From: Edaphobacter dinghuensis
GTDB lineage: Bacteria; Acidobacteriota; Terriglobia; Terriglobales; Acidobacteriaceae
Length of the DNA stretch: 64,000 nucleotides
Reading direction: 5' to 3'
Assembly (NCBI RefSeq): GCF_014640335.1
Contig: NZ_BMGT01000003.1
Span: forward strand, 1 to 64,000
Part shown: in pieces, positions 8,583 to 24,199 of the stretch
How positions within the stretch are numbered: position 1 is the stretch's first letter
Layout: each line of letters begins with the position of its first letter
Program-made: the position numbers and the translations under genes
The notes under the pieces: generated by a model
Told to the model about the DNA's origin: nothing
The model's input: only the letters and a program-made list of their open reading frames with translations
Databases searched by the model: none

Positions 8583-8969
8583 ATGAAGATTGCTGCCTTA
8601 ATCTCTCGCAATTTATTAGGACTGTTGTTCCTGGTCTTCGGCCTCAACGGATTTCTCCACTTCATCCCCTTGCCTCCACCAACCGGCCTGGCCGGGCAGT
8701 ACATGGGAGCCCTGTTCATCTCGCACTATCTCACCGTGGTCTTCCTTATCCAGATCATCGGTGGCGCGCTCCTGCTGTCTAACCGCTTCGTGCCGCTGGC
8801 GCTCACTCTGCTGGGACCGGTGCTGGTAAACATCCTGCTCTTCCACTCGTTTCTGGCCCCGGCGGGCCTTCCCCTCGCTCTGATGACGACTCTCCTCTGG
8901 CTGATCGTCTTCAGCAGCGTTCGCCGGGCATTTGCAGGCATATTCGCGCAGCGGGTCACAGCGCAGTAA
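8583..8969 (+). CDS. DoxX-family membrane protein
   Basis: 128 residues with four predicted transmembrane helices, starting MKIAALISRNLLGLLFLVFGLNGFLHF. The FGLNGFLHF pattern is typical of small DoxX-like proteins. Function is not established; such genes often accompany redox or quinone-stress enzymes. An RBS-like AAGGAGAA precedes the ATG, and the close spacing to azoR points to co-transcription under the TetR regulator. Confidence 0.8.
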   Translation: MKIAALISRNLLGLLFLVFGLNGFLHFIPLPPPTGLAGQYMGALFISHYLTVVFLIQIIGGALLLSNRFVPLALTLLGPVLVNILLFHSFLAPAGLPLALMTTLLWLIVFSSVRRAFAGIFAQRVTAQ

Positions 8970-9049
8970 GCAGGCCAAAGGCCAAGGGATGCCCATCTGG
9001 CTTTGCCGCACAGTCGAAGCGGCTGGGCATCCCCGAGTTCCAGTTCGTA

Positions 9050-9607
9050 TCAGTCACCAATCGAACGAATGACCCGTGCCGGATTTCCTCCGACCAGGGT
9101 ATTCGGAGGAACGTCCCTGGTGACGACCGAACCTGCCGCCACAACCGAGTTTTCTCCTACCGTCACTCCGCCGATAATCGTTGCACCGGCTGCGATCCAG
9201 ACGTTTCTCTCAATCACAATCGGCCTTCCAATGGTGACAGCGCGCCGCTCCGAAGGTTCCAGCGGATGGCTCGCCGTGATGAGGCTCACGTTCGGCCCGA
9301 TCATCACATCGTCCCCGATGTCGAGCCCGCCAAGGTCATAGAAGGTGCAGTTCTGATTGACAAAGACATTCCGCCCAACGCGGATCTCGTCCCCTCCGGC
9401 GGTGTAAAACGGCGGAATCAGCAAAAAGCTCTCATCCACTTTTTTGCCAATAAGTTCGCTGAACAACGCCCGAACCTCGTCCGCATCGTTGAAGGTCAGG
9501 CGGTTCAGCGCGGCAGTGATGGACATCGCTCGCTTGACATTCGCCAGCATAGCCGCTGACTCCGGCGTCCTTCTGTGAATAGTCCTGACGCCGCCCTCAT
9601 TCGACAT
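9050..9607 (-). CDS. Maltose/galactoside O-acetyltransferase-type hexapeptide transferase
   Basis: 185 residues. The N-terminal helical cap (about residues 8-58) matches the Mac domain of sugar acetyltransferases. The left-handed beta-helix follows with hexapeptide repeats. The LITASHPLEPSERR segment contains the catalytic His, and GNPARVIRSI is the usual C-terminal end. It would transfer acetyl from acetyl-CoA to a sugar hydroxyl. AAGGAAA upstream supports the ATG at 9607. It is convergent with the DoxX gene. Confidence 0.88.
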   Translation of the reverse strand: MSNEGGVRTIHRRTPESAAMLANVKRAMSITAALNRLTFNDADEVRALFSELIGKKVDESFLLIPPFYTAGGDEIRVGRNVFVNQNCTFYDLGGLDIGDDVMIGPNVSLITASHPLEPSERRAVTIGRPIVIERNVWIAAGATIIGGVTVGENSVVAAGSVVTRDVPPNTLVGGNPARVIRSIGD

Positions 9608-9704
9608 TCGCTATTTCCTTGGCCTTGGTATTGAGCGTGGGTTCCGGCACACAAACATGGCACCGGGTTCGCCAAGTATAACTACTCCCCGATCGTCAAA
9701 TAGA

Positions 9705-9733
9705 TTGACCTTTTTCCACCCATCCTGCATACT
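9705..9733 (+). promoter_or_regulatory. Candidate sigma-70 promoter for rplA
   Basis: TTGACC (9705-9710), a 17-bp spacer, then CATACT (9728-9733). It lies about 85 bases upstream of rplA. It supports a promoter for rplA that is independent of the rplK unit. Confidence 0.5.
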
Positions 9734-9818
9734 TATAAGAGTGTCTCAACACCTAGTTGAGACCAGTCGATAACCACGCCCGGAAGAACATCTCCAGAGG
9801 GGTGGGAGACGAGGGAAA

Positions 9819-10529
9819 ATGGCAAGGAAGATCTCTAAGAATTTGGCGAAGGCGCGCGCGCTCGTTGAGCCCCGTCCTTACGTTCTGGCGGACGCAGTTC
9901 CGCTCCTGCAAAAGGCAAAGTATGCGAAGTTCGACGAGACCGTCGATCTGACGATGCGTCTCGGCGTCGATCCCCGGCACGCCGACCAGATGGTTCGCGG
10001 CACAGTGGTTCTGCCGCACGGCCTCGGAACGACCAAGGTTGTCGCCGTTATCGCCTCGGGCGATAAGGTTCGCGATGCGGAGGCTGCCGGTGCCGAGTTC
10101 TTCGGCGGCGAAGAGCTGGTCGAGAAGATTCAGAAAGAAGGCTGGACGGCCTTCGATGCCCTGATCGCCACGCCGGACATGATGAAGTCCGTTGGCCGTC
10201 TCGGTAAGGTGCTCGGTCCCAAGGGCCTGATGCCGAACCCGAAGACCGGAACGGTCACCACCGACGTTGCGGCTGCGGTCAAAGAGATCAAGGCCGGTAA
10301 GGTCGAGTTCCGCACCGACAAGACTGCTCTGGTTCACGTTCCCGTGGGCAAGCTTTCGTTCGATTCGCAGAAGCTGGTCGACAACGCAATGACGGTCATC
10401 TCGAGCGTGGTCAAGGCCAAGCCTTCGGCTGCCAAGGGCAAGTACATCAAGGGTGTCACGCTCAGCTCGACGATGGGCCCTGGCATTCAGCTCGACTTCG
10501 CCGCTGCTGAGGCAGCCGGCAAGGCCTAG
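9819..10529 (+). CDS. rplA: 50S ribosomal protein L1
   Basis: 236 residues, full length. It begins [23 protein letters not shown] and contains the L1 signature around [10 protein letters not shown] ([18 protein letters not shown]). L1 forms the mobile stalk at the ribosomal E site and commonly represses its own operon by binding mRNA. It starts a second ribosomal-protein/RNA-polymerase unit, separated from rplK by 7.7 kb. Confidence 0.97.
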   Translation: MARKISKNLAKARALVEPRPYVLADAVPLLQKAKYAKFDETVDLTMRLGVDPRHADQMVRGTVVLPHGLGTTKVVAVIASGDKVRDAEAAGAEFFGGEELVEKIQKEGWTAFDALIATPDMMKSVGRLGKVLGPKGLMPNPKTGTVTTDVAAAVKEIKAGKVEFRTDKTALVHVPVGKLSFDSQKLVDNAMTVISSVVKAKPSAAKGKYIKGVTLSSTMGPGIQLDFAAAEAAGKA

Positions 10530-10609
10530 TTCACATTTTTTAGACAGCATGAGGCCCTCTCTGGCCGCGTAAGCGAGGAGCCGGGCAGTGAAACGAAGAG
10601 GATTCAGTC

Positions 10610-11326
10610 ATGGCATTGACCAGAGCAGTAAAGACGGACAAGGTTAAGAAGCTGGCGAGCGAGCTCGAAAGCTCTACCTCCGCAATTATCGGCACATTTA
10701 CAGGCCTCACCGCGTCGAAGGACTTCGAGCTGCGCAAGGCAGTTCGAGGCGCAGGCGGAAGCTATCACGTCGTCAAGAACAAGCTGGCCGCACGCGCAGC
10801 TGAAGGAACCAAGATTGAGGCCGCGTTGAAGGGCCTTAAGGGCGTCTCCTCGGTGGCTTACACCTCGGGCGATCCTGTGGCGCTGGCGAAGGCCCTCTCC
10901 ACATGGGTCAAAGACAACGCCGAGTTCACCTTCAAGCTGGGCATCATCGACGGCAAGGTGATCGACGTTCGCGAGATTGGCGAACTGGCGACCATGCCGG
11001 GCAAGGAGGAGCTCTTCTCGAAGCTACTCTTCCTCATTCAGTCCCCCGCGCAGCGTTTGGCCACGGTCATCAACGCCACCGGCCGCGATCTGGCTGTCGT
11101 CATCAACCAGGGCGTCGAGAAGGGCAAGTTTGCCGGATCGGCAGCTCCCGCGGCAGAAGCGCCGAAGGCTGAAGCTCCCGCAACAGAGCCCGAGGCCGAG
11201 AAGGTCGCCGAGGCGCACGTAGTTGAGTCGGCGGCGGGCGAGCAGCCCTCCGGCGCAGAGCAGCCCGAGAACTCCACCGCATCGCAGGGTGGGGAAGCGG
11301 CGAGCACGGACCCCGTCGAAGGATAA
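10610..11326 (+). CDS. rplJ: 50S ribosomal protein L10 with long C-terminal extension
   Basis: 238 residues. The first 170 match L10 (MALTRAVKTDKVKKLASELE; FRGAGGSYHVVKNKLAARA-like region), which anchors L7/L12 dimers to the ribosome stalk base. The last 65 residues are low-complexity and rich in Ala, Glu and Pro (AAPAAEAPKAEAPATEPEAE...), well beyond the usual 165-180 aa. The 80-base gap after rplA is where the autoregulatory L10 leader is usually found. I could not fold it convincingly. Confidence 0.95.
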   Translation: MALTRAVKTDKVKKLASELESSTSAIIGTFTGLTASKDFELRKAVRGAGGSYHVVKNKLAARAAEGTKIEAALKGLKGVSSVAYTSGDPVALAKALSTWVKDNAEFTFKLGIIDGKVIDVREIGELATMPGKEELFSKLLFLIQSPAQRLATVINATGRDLAVVINQGVEKGKFAGSAAPAAEAPKAEAPATEPEAEKVAEAHVVESAAGEQPSGAEQPENSTASQGGEAASTDPVEG

Positions 11327-11480
11327 GCGGGACAACAATTTTCGCCTGGTTCTTTTGGGTGCGCTGGTCTGGGCGCAACGGAAACCCAAGAGGGCATAGG
11401 CAACCGAGGCGCAGTAGGGTTTCGGAGAAGTAATCGGCAACAGGCATCACAAAAGTTCAGACTTATATTGGAGAAATAAA

Positions 11481-11855
11481 ATGGCAGACATCCAGCAGTT
11501 GGAAGATTCAATCGTTAGCCTCAGCCTTCTCGAGGCTTCGGCCCTGGTCAAGAAGCTCGAAGAGCGCCTTGGCGTCTCGGCAGCAGCAGCAGTTGCAGCC
11601 CCGGCAGCAGGCGGCGGCGCAGCAGCAGCGGCACCGGCCGAAGAGAAGACCGAGTTCACCGTTATCCTGAAGGATGCCGGCGCGAACAAGATCAACACCA
11701 TCAAGGCTGTACGCGAAGTCACCGCTCTTGGCCTCAAGGAAGCCAAGGATCTGGTCGACGGCGCTCCCAAGCCCTTGAAGGAGAACGTTTCGAAGGAAGA
11801 TGCAGCCGCCATCGCGAAGAAGTTTGAAGGCGTTGCAACCGTCGAAATCAAGTAA
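11481..11855 (+). CDS. rplL: 50S ribosomal protein L7/L12
   Basis: 124 residues. The N-terminal dimerisation domain is [28 protein letters not shown]. An Ala-rich hinge ([18 protein letters not shown]) follows, then the conserved C-terminal factor-binding domain ([21 protein letters not shown]). AGAAATAAAATG provides the start context. L7/L12 recruits translational GTPases. A strong hairpin 15 bases after the stop separates it from rpoB. Confidence 0.97.
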   Translation: MADIQQLEDSIVSLSLLEASALVKKLEERLGVSAAAAVAAPAAGGGAAAAAPAEEKTEFTVILKDAGANKINTIKAVREVTALGLKEAKDLVDGAPKPLKENVSKEDAAAIAKKFEGVATVEIK

Positions 11856-11869
11856 TTGGCCATAAACTT

Positions 11870-11931
11870 GCACGCTGAGGCAGAATGAGATATTCTTTTC
11901 TTTAGAAAAGATTCGTTCCGCCTCAGCGTGC
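11870..11931 (+). promoter_or_regulatory. Large hairpin in the rplL-rpoB intergenic region
   Basis: The arms GCACGCTGAGGC (11870-11881) and GCCTCAGCGTGC (11920-11931) are a perfect 12-bp inverted repeat. The 38-nt loop itself folds (TCTTTTC TTTA GAAAAGA). There is no T-run after it, so it looks more like an RNase III-type processing site or attenuator than a simple terminator. Confidence 0.65.
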
Positions 11932-12147
11932 TGTTTGGCGGACAGCAAAAACCGGCAGACTTTAGGCAGCAAATCCGGCTCATCCTGTAGAAAAACAGGC
12001 TAGGGAGTCGGCCATTATGTATTTCGAGCGGCAGAAATGCATAGTGTCATGGGACAAGCGAGCGCAGCAACTTTGGGGCACGGCGAGCCTCAAACGGCGG
12101 CAGGCATCTACACCACAACGAAAGAAACAGTGCACAAGTCGATCTTT

Positions 12148-12179
12148 GCGCTCATGGGACAAGCTGTCCCTTCGAGCGC
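12148..12179 (+). other. Second structured element upstream of rpoB
   Basis: GCGCTC (12148-12153) pairs with GAGCGC (12174-12179), and inside them GGGACA pairs with TGTCCC across a 3-nt loop. The preceding sequence TCATGGGACAAGC at 12152-12164 is a direct repeat of 12047-12059. The 11856-12504 gap otherwise holds no convincing gene; short open frames there have no family resemblance or good ribosome binding site. Confidence 0.45.
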
Positions 12180-12504
12180 TTTGCCGTGTTTATCGGCATT
12201 TCCGCGTTAAGCGGGCGCTCGGAACATTCGTACGCGTTCTTTATAGCAGTTCTCAGTATCGGCGAACAGTAAAAGTTTCATGAGTTACGAGTTTGATTGA
12301 TTGCCGGGGGTTGTATACGGCAAGACATTTTGCGCACGGGGCCTGCGGCATCGAGGGCAGCAGGACCCGAAAACATCTGTAACTGCGCAAGCAGAACCAA
12401 ACCCGGAGGGCCATACCCAACCCTCCCCTTGTTCGTGTTGACGGGCCTTTCGGTGGGCAGTCAAAACAAACGAGGACCTCGAAGGTAAGTATTCAGGAGA
12501 GAGC

Positions 12505-16992
<4,488 letters not shown>

Positions 16993-17003
16993 CGCAACAA
17001 AGA

Positions 17004-17052
17004 CCCGGGGAGGTTCATGCGTAAACTCTCCGGGCCGCCACCTCAAGGTGGC
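17004..17052 (+). other. Tandem hairpins between rpoB and rpoC
   Basis: Stem CCCGGGGAG (17004-17012) pairs with CTCTCCGGG (17026-17034), with one G-T. A second stem GCCACC/GGTGGC (17037-17042, 17047-17052) has a TCAA loop. Neither is followed by a T-run, so they may tune processing or stability rather than end transcription. Confidence 0.5.
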
Positions 17053-17184
17053 ACCACAATTGAAAGAAGAGCAACAGCTTTAGAACCACGGCAACGCGAT
17101 GCGCCCTGAGTCATCGCAAACAGATTTCGTAACCGCAGCACATGCTGCAACCTGCAAGCGCAGGAAATAAGGGAGACGCCCAAT

Positions 17185-21375
<4,191 letters not shown>

Positions 21376-21412
21376 GCATCACACACAGCAACGCGCTCAC
21401 GCGCAAAACACC

Positions 21413-21447
21413 AAGGGCGGACTCGAAAGAGTCCGCCCTTTTGTTTT
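21413..21447 (+). terminator. Rho-independent terminator after rpoC
   Basis: AAGGGCGGACTC (21413-21424), loop GAAA, GAGTCCGCCCTT (21429-21440), then TTGTTTT. A perfect 12-bp stem with a GAAA tetraloop. Confidence 0.95.
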
Positions 21448-21448
21448 G

Positions 21449-22009
21449 CTAAGGCTTAGAAGCTGCCAGATAATCCGCCTCAATACGAGAAGCTTTCGCC
21501 TTTCTAAGCAAATGTTGAGCGAAGACTAAAAGTTCTAATGCTACTTCTTGGTCGTCGATCCAATTGAATTCATGAGTGACTGGATTACGAATGCCGAGCA
21601 TCGCGCCAGAATACAGTCGTTGATAACCCATTTGCTCATCCTGCTCCGACTTGCTCACCCGGTCTGTCCATGCAAGAAGTGGAGAATTTGGACTGAACGC
21701 ACGATCCATTAGTGATGTGCCAGTCAAGGATTGTTTGCACTTTTCACCAATAAACTTATCTACAGCTTTGTACGCTTCCTGTACTGATAAAGAATAGTGA
21801 CCTGAAGCAAATAGGTCGCGAGATACAGCTTCTATTTCAGGCTCGGTGACCGTAATTGCAAACACATTATTCGATCCAGAATCGTCACTTGTTGAAGACG
21901 GAAGTACCAACATTCTCGGCGCAGGTAACGCCAGAACTGATCTGGCCAGTCCCACCTCAATGATGTACTCCTGAAATCTCTTTAACGAATCAACTATTCG
22001 GCTTGTCAT
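21449..22009 (-). CDS. Ymh/TIGR02391-like protein with HEPN-type R-x4-H motif
   Basis: 186 residues. The C-terminal two thirds resemble the Hypoth_Ymh (TIGR02391) family: HYSLSVQEAYKAVDKFIGEK, then LMDRAFSPNSPLL, then GYQRLYSGAMLGIRNPVTHEF. The R141-N-P-V-T-H146 pattern fits the R-x4-6-H active site of HEPN ribonucleases. That mechanistic reading is inference. It overlaps the upstream gene by 20 bases, so the two are translated as a pair. Base composition is clearly more AT-rich than the flanking rpoC, which suggests acquisition by transfer. Its stop lies just past the rpoC terminator. Confidence 0.72.
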   Translation of the reverse strand: MTSRIVDSLKRFQEYIIEVGLARSVLALPAPRMLVLPSSTSDDSGSNNVFAITVTEPEIEAVSRDLFASGHYSLSVQEAYKAVDKFIGEKCKQSLTGTSLMDRAFSPNSPLLAWTDRVSKSEQDEQMGYQRLYSGAMLGIRNPVTHEFNWIDDQEVALELLVFAQHLLRKAKASRIEADYLAASKP

Positions 22010-22688
22010 ACAGGTAACGCCTCATCGCAGAAAAAATCGACTCAATCTGTTCTGTACTTGCATCAGCGCTAATGTGTATTTGCACATTCACGTTTAACGG
22101 AATCGTGTCTGGCATGCCCTTTCCGCGACTCGATGTTCTCGACAATTCGGTTGTGGATGGCAACTGATTGGCCTTCGTTTTTGGGACGAGTTTGGTGATG
22201 CGTTTCCTAGAGTCGGTTGCGGAAGATTCCTCGCTTGAATTACGCGTTGCTGATCCGCGAGAGGGCGGCGCTTCATTCGGATTACTTGTTCCTAACAGAA
22301 AATATGTAGCCGCTCTGTTTCTTGCTGAACCTTCTCCGAGCCCTTCCTGTTGAAACCAATTTACGGCTTTCTGACGATCACCTTCGCCATAAGGTGCCAC
22401 ATGACGAAGCCCCTCAGGGTACACAGCATCCATCAATTCACCTATAGCCGCGTTATAAGAGCTGTCGAGTCTCCATTTATTTGCAAGGGGAGTGGCTTTA
22501 TTGTCCTCGTTTAGAATACCGGCGGATTGGAGTTCAGATATATATTGCTTCGCAGCAACCTCCTGGACTCCAAGCTGAACACTCAAAAATCGCTCATTTA
22601 CGGTTGCATTCGGCGTCTTATTAAGAATGGCACGAACCCCCCACCAAACAGTGCCAGGTATTTGAGGAAATCGAACTTTCTCAGCCAT
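21990..22688 (-). CDS. DUF5343-like protein
   Basis: 232 residues. The N-terminal 110 residues look like DUF5343 (FLSVQLGVQEVAAKQYISEL, then AGILNEDNKATPLANKWR), probably a winged-helix-type fold. A low-complexity Ser/Thr/Lys linker follows (about 130-190). A short C-terminal module IPLNVNVQIHISADASTEQI plus ESIFSAMRRYLYDK is also seen in other DUF5343-type proteins. Function is not known. It forms an overlapping two-gene operon with the Ymh-like protein, in AT-rich DNA next to the rpoC terminator, an arrangement common for defence or toxin-type modules. Confidence 0.65.
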   Translation of the reverse strand: MAEKVRFPQIPGTVWWGVRAILNKTPNATVNERFLSVQLGVQEVAAKQYISELQSAGILNEDNKATPLANKWRLDSSYNAAIGELMDAVYPEGLRHVAPYGEGDRQKAVNWFQQEGLGEGSARNRAATYFLLGTSNPNEAPPSRGSATRNSSEESSATDSRKRITKLVPKTKANQLPSTTELSRTSSRGKGMPDTIPLNVNVQIHISADASTEQIESIFSAMRRYLYDKPNS

Positions 22689-22790
22689 TAGTAGCCTTTC
22701 GAAAAACTCTAATTTGAAGGAACAAAAGGATGTTAGCAGACAGCTGATCCCTTAGGTGGCAGGAGGATGGCATTCTCGTTTCGTGGCTGG

Positions 22791-22839
22791 TGGGTCACCC
22801 TCAATTGGGTGCCCAACCCTTCGCGCATTTGGGAAGGGT
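22791..22839. repeat. Tandem-hairpin intergenic element
   Basis: Two adjacent hairpins: TGGG-T-CACCC with GGGTG-CCCA around TCAATT (22791-22815), then ACCCTTC with GAAGGGT (22816-22839). The style matches dispersed intergenic palindromes of acidobacterial genomes. No gene is seen in 22689-22913. Confidence 0.4.
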
Positions 22840-22913
22840 GAGACTGTAATTATTTGTCCGCGAGCGCGCGATCCTACGTTGTCTTATCCCGATACTTCGC
22901 TCAGAGTGACAAG

Positions 22914-23414
22914 TCAGTGTCCCATTTCATCAGCAGACGCCAACAACGCCTTCAAATCCAGCGGTCGTGTAAACATCGCCAGTTCGCCATCTGCACTTCT
23001 CGGCCACTCTTCACGCGGACGATCCCAATACAACTCCACCCCATTCCCATCCGGATCGCGCAGATACAGCGCCTCGCTCACACCATGGTCCGCTGCGCCA
23101 TCGAGAGGGACGCCAGCCTTCATCAGCCGCTGCAAAGCATCCGCCAGCGCAGCCTGCGTCGGATACACAATTGCCAGATGATAAAGCCCCGTTGTACCCG
23201 GTGCCGGAGCAGCCCCGCCTGCGCTCTCCCATGTATTCAGTCCGATGTGATGGTGATATCCGCCTGCAGAGATAAACGCGGCAGAGTTGCCGAATCGCTG
23301 CGTCAGCTCAAACCCAAGCACACCGCAATAAAACTTCAGCGACCGTTCCAGATCGGCCACTTTCAGATGGACATGCCCAATCCGCGTTCCTGCATGAATA
23401 CTGGCTTCGCTCAT
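22914..23414 (-). CDS. VOC-family (glyoxalase/extradiol dioxygenase-type) protein
   Basis: 166 residues from the ATG at 23414 (MSEASIHAGTRIGHVHLKV); a start nine codons upstream has no family support. Two VOC beta-alpha-beta-beta-beta units are visible: IGHVHLKVADLERSLKFYCGVLGF and GLYHLAIVYPTQAALADALQ. The metal-ligand positions look intact (H in GHVHLKV, H in LYHLAI, E in NGVELYWD). The family includes dioxygenases, glyoxalase I and resistance proteins; the substrate cannot be read from sequence. The YLRDPDGNGVELYWDRP end is typical of catechol-2,3-dioxygenase-like proteins. Confidence 0.85.
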   Translation of the reverse strand: MSEASIHAGTRIGHVHLKVADLERSLKFYCGVLGFELTQRFGNSAAFISAGGYHHHIGLNTWESAGGAAPAPGTTGLYHLAIVYPTQAALADALQRLMKAGVPLDGAADHGVSEALYLRDPDGNGVELYWDRPREEWPRSADGELAMFTRPLDLKALLASADEMGH

Positions 23415-23486
23415 GTTCTTTAGATGATTGCTCCGTCGCAAGGAACCGAAGAATAGCTCGCAACTCCGCGCCGAAATCTACAGGGC

Positions 23487-24065
23487 CTATTCGCGCTGAC
23501 GAAACGCAGCTACCTTATTGCGCGTGCCGCACGTAGCCATGCTGCACCATCGGCGACTGTGAGCGCGAGTGCCGTCGTAGAACCAGAGAACGCAGTCGGT
23601 ACCCTCGCAGTGTTTAACCTTCTCCATATCTCCGTTTACCAGCAGCTCGGCGGCAGACTCCGACAGCGGTCCTAATACCTCCATAAGGCTCGCTGGATTC
23701 CATTGCCGTTCGAGACGAAGACTCCCATCGCTCTCGGAGAGCAGCTTCAGATGACTGTGAGCACTGGAGAGAAAGATATTCATGACGTCGCAGTTAGAGT
23801 TTCCTTCTTTGCGACTCGCTACTGAGTTGCGAATGGACAAGCGCAGAGCACGTGCAAGCTCTAATAGCTCATTCCGCTCATACTTCACGGTAATCTTTCT
23901 CGCAGGCCAGCCTGCGCGGGCGAGCCAGCGCAGAACAGCATCGTCGCTCTCAAGAAAATCAACGAGCTCGCCATTGATACGAGCCTCCGTATTGAGAAAA
24001 TCCAGCGCCGGGTGATCGGCCAGCATGAGAAATTCTTTCCCCTTGGGTTCAATATTCTTTGGCAT
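23487..24065 (-). CDS. CGNR zinc-finger / ABATE-domain transcriptional regulator
   Basis: 192 residues from the ATG at 24065; GAGGAG lies 11 bases upstream (a TTG three codons earlier is too close to it). The N-terminal ABATE domain begins ADHPALDFLNTEARINGELVDFL. The C-terminal zinc finger reads CEGTDCVLWFYD...RRWCSMATCGTR, with the four cysteines kept but T in place of N in the signature CGNR. Such proteins act as DNA-binding regulators, often next to the gene they control. Here the divergent neighbour is an epoxide-hydrolase-like gene, and a symmetric four-half-site array lies between them. Confidence 0.88.
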   Translation of the reverse strand: MPKNIEPKGKEFLMLADHPALDFLNTEARINGELVDFLESDDAVLRWLARAGWPARKITVKYERNELLELARALRLSIRNSVASRKEGNSNCDVMNIFLSSAHSHLKLLSESDGSLRLERQWNPASLMEVLGPLSESAAELLVNGDMEKVKHCEGTDCVLWFYDGTRAHSRRWCSMATCGTRNKVAAFRQRE

Positions 24066-24090
24066 GCTCGTCAAAACTCCTCAAATTTTT

Positions 24091-24168
24091 ATGTAACCAG
24101 TGTAACTTTGTTTTACCGGTTACATCATATTGAATGTAACCGGTAAAATGTCGTTTTAGTGGTTACAT
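24091..24168. promoter_or_regulatory. Four-half-site operator (TGTAACC) between CGNR regulator and hydrolase
   Basis: The centre is a perfect 15-bp inverted repeat: TTTTACCGGTTACAT (24111-24125), 8-nt spacer, ATGTAACCGGTAAAA (24134-24148). Outer half-sites ATGTAACC (24091-24098) and GGTTACAT (24161-24168) lie symmetrically. The array spans most of the gap between the divergent starts at 24065 and 24200. Confidence 0.8.
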
Positions 24169-24199
24169 GGGCCGATTATCCACCTCAAGGAGCGCCTTA

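Noticed and set aside
12017-12283. Plus-strand frame of 88 codons in the rplL-rpoB gap
   Set aside because: No good ribosome binding site, basic low-information product, and it overlaps the hairpin and direct repeat.
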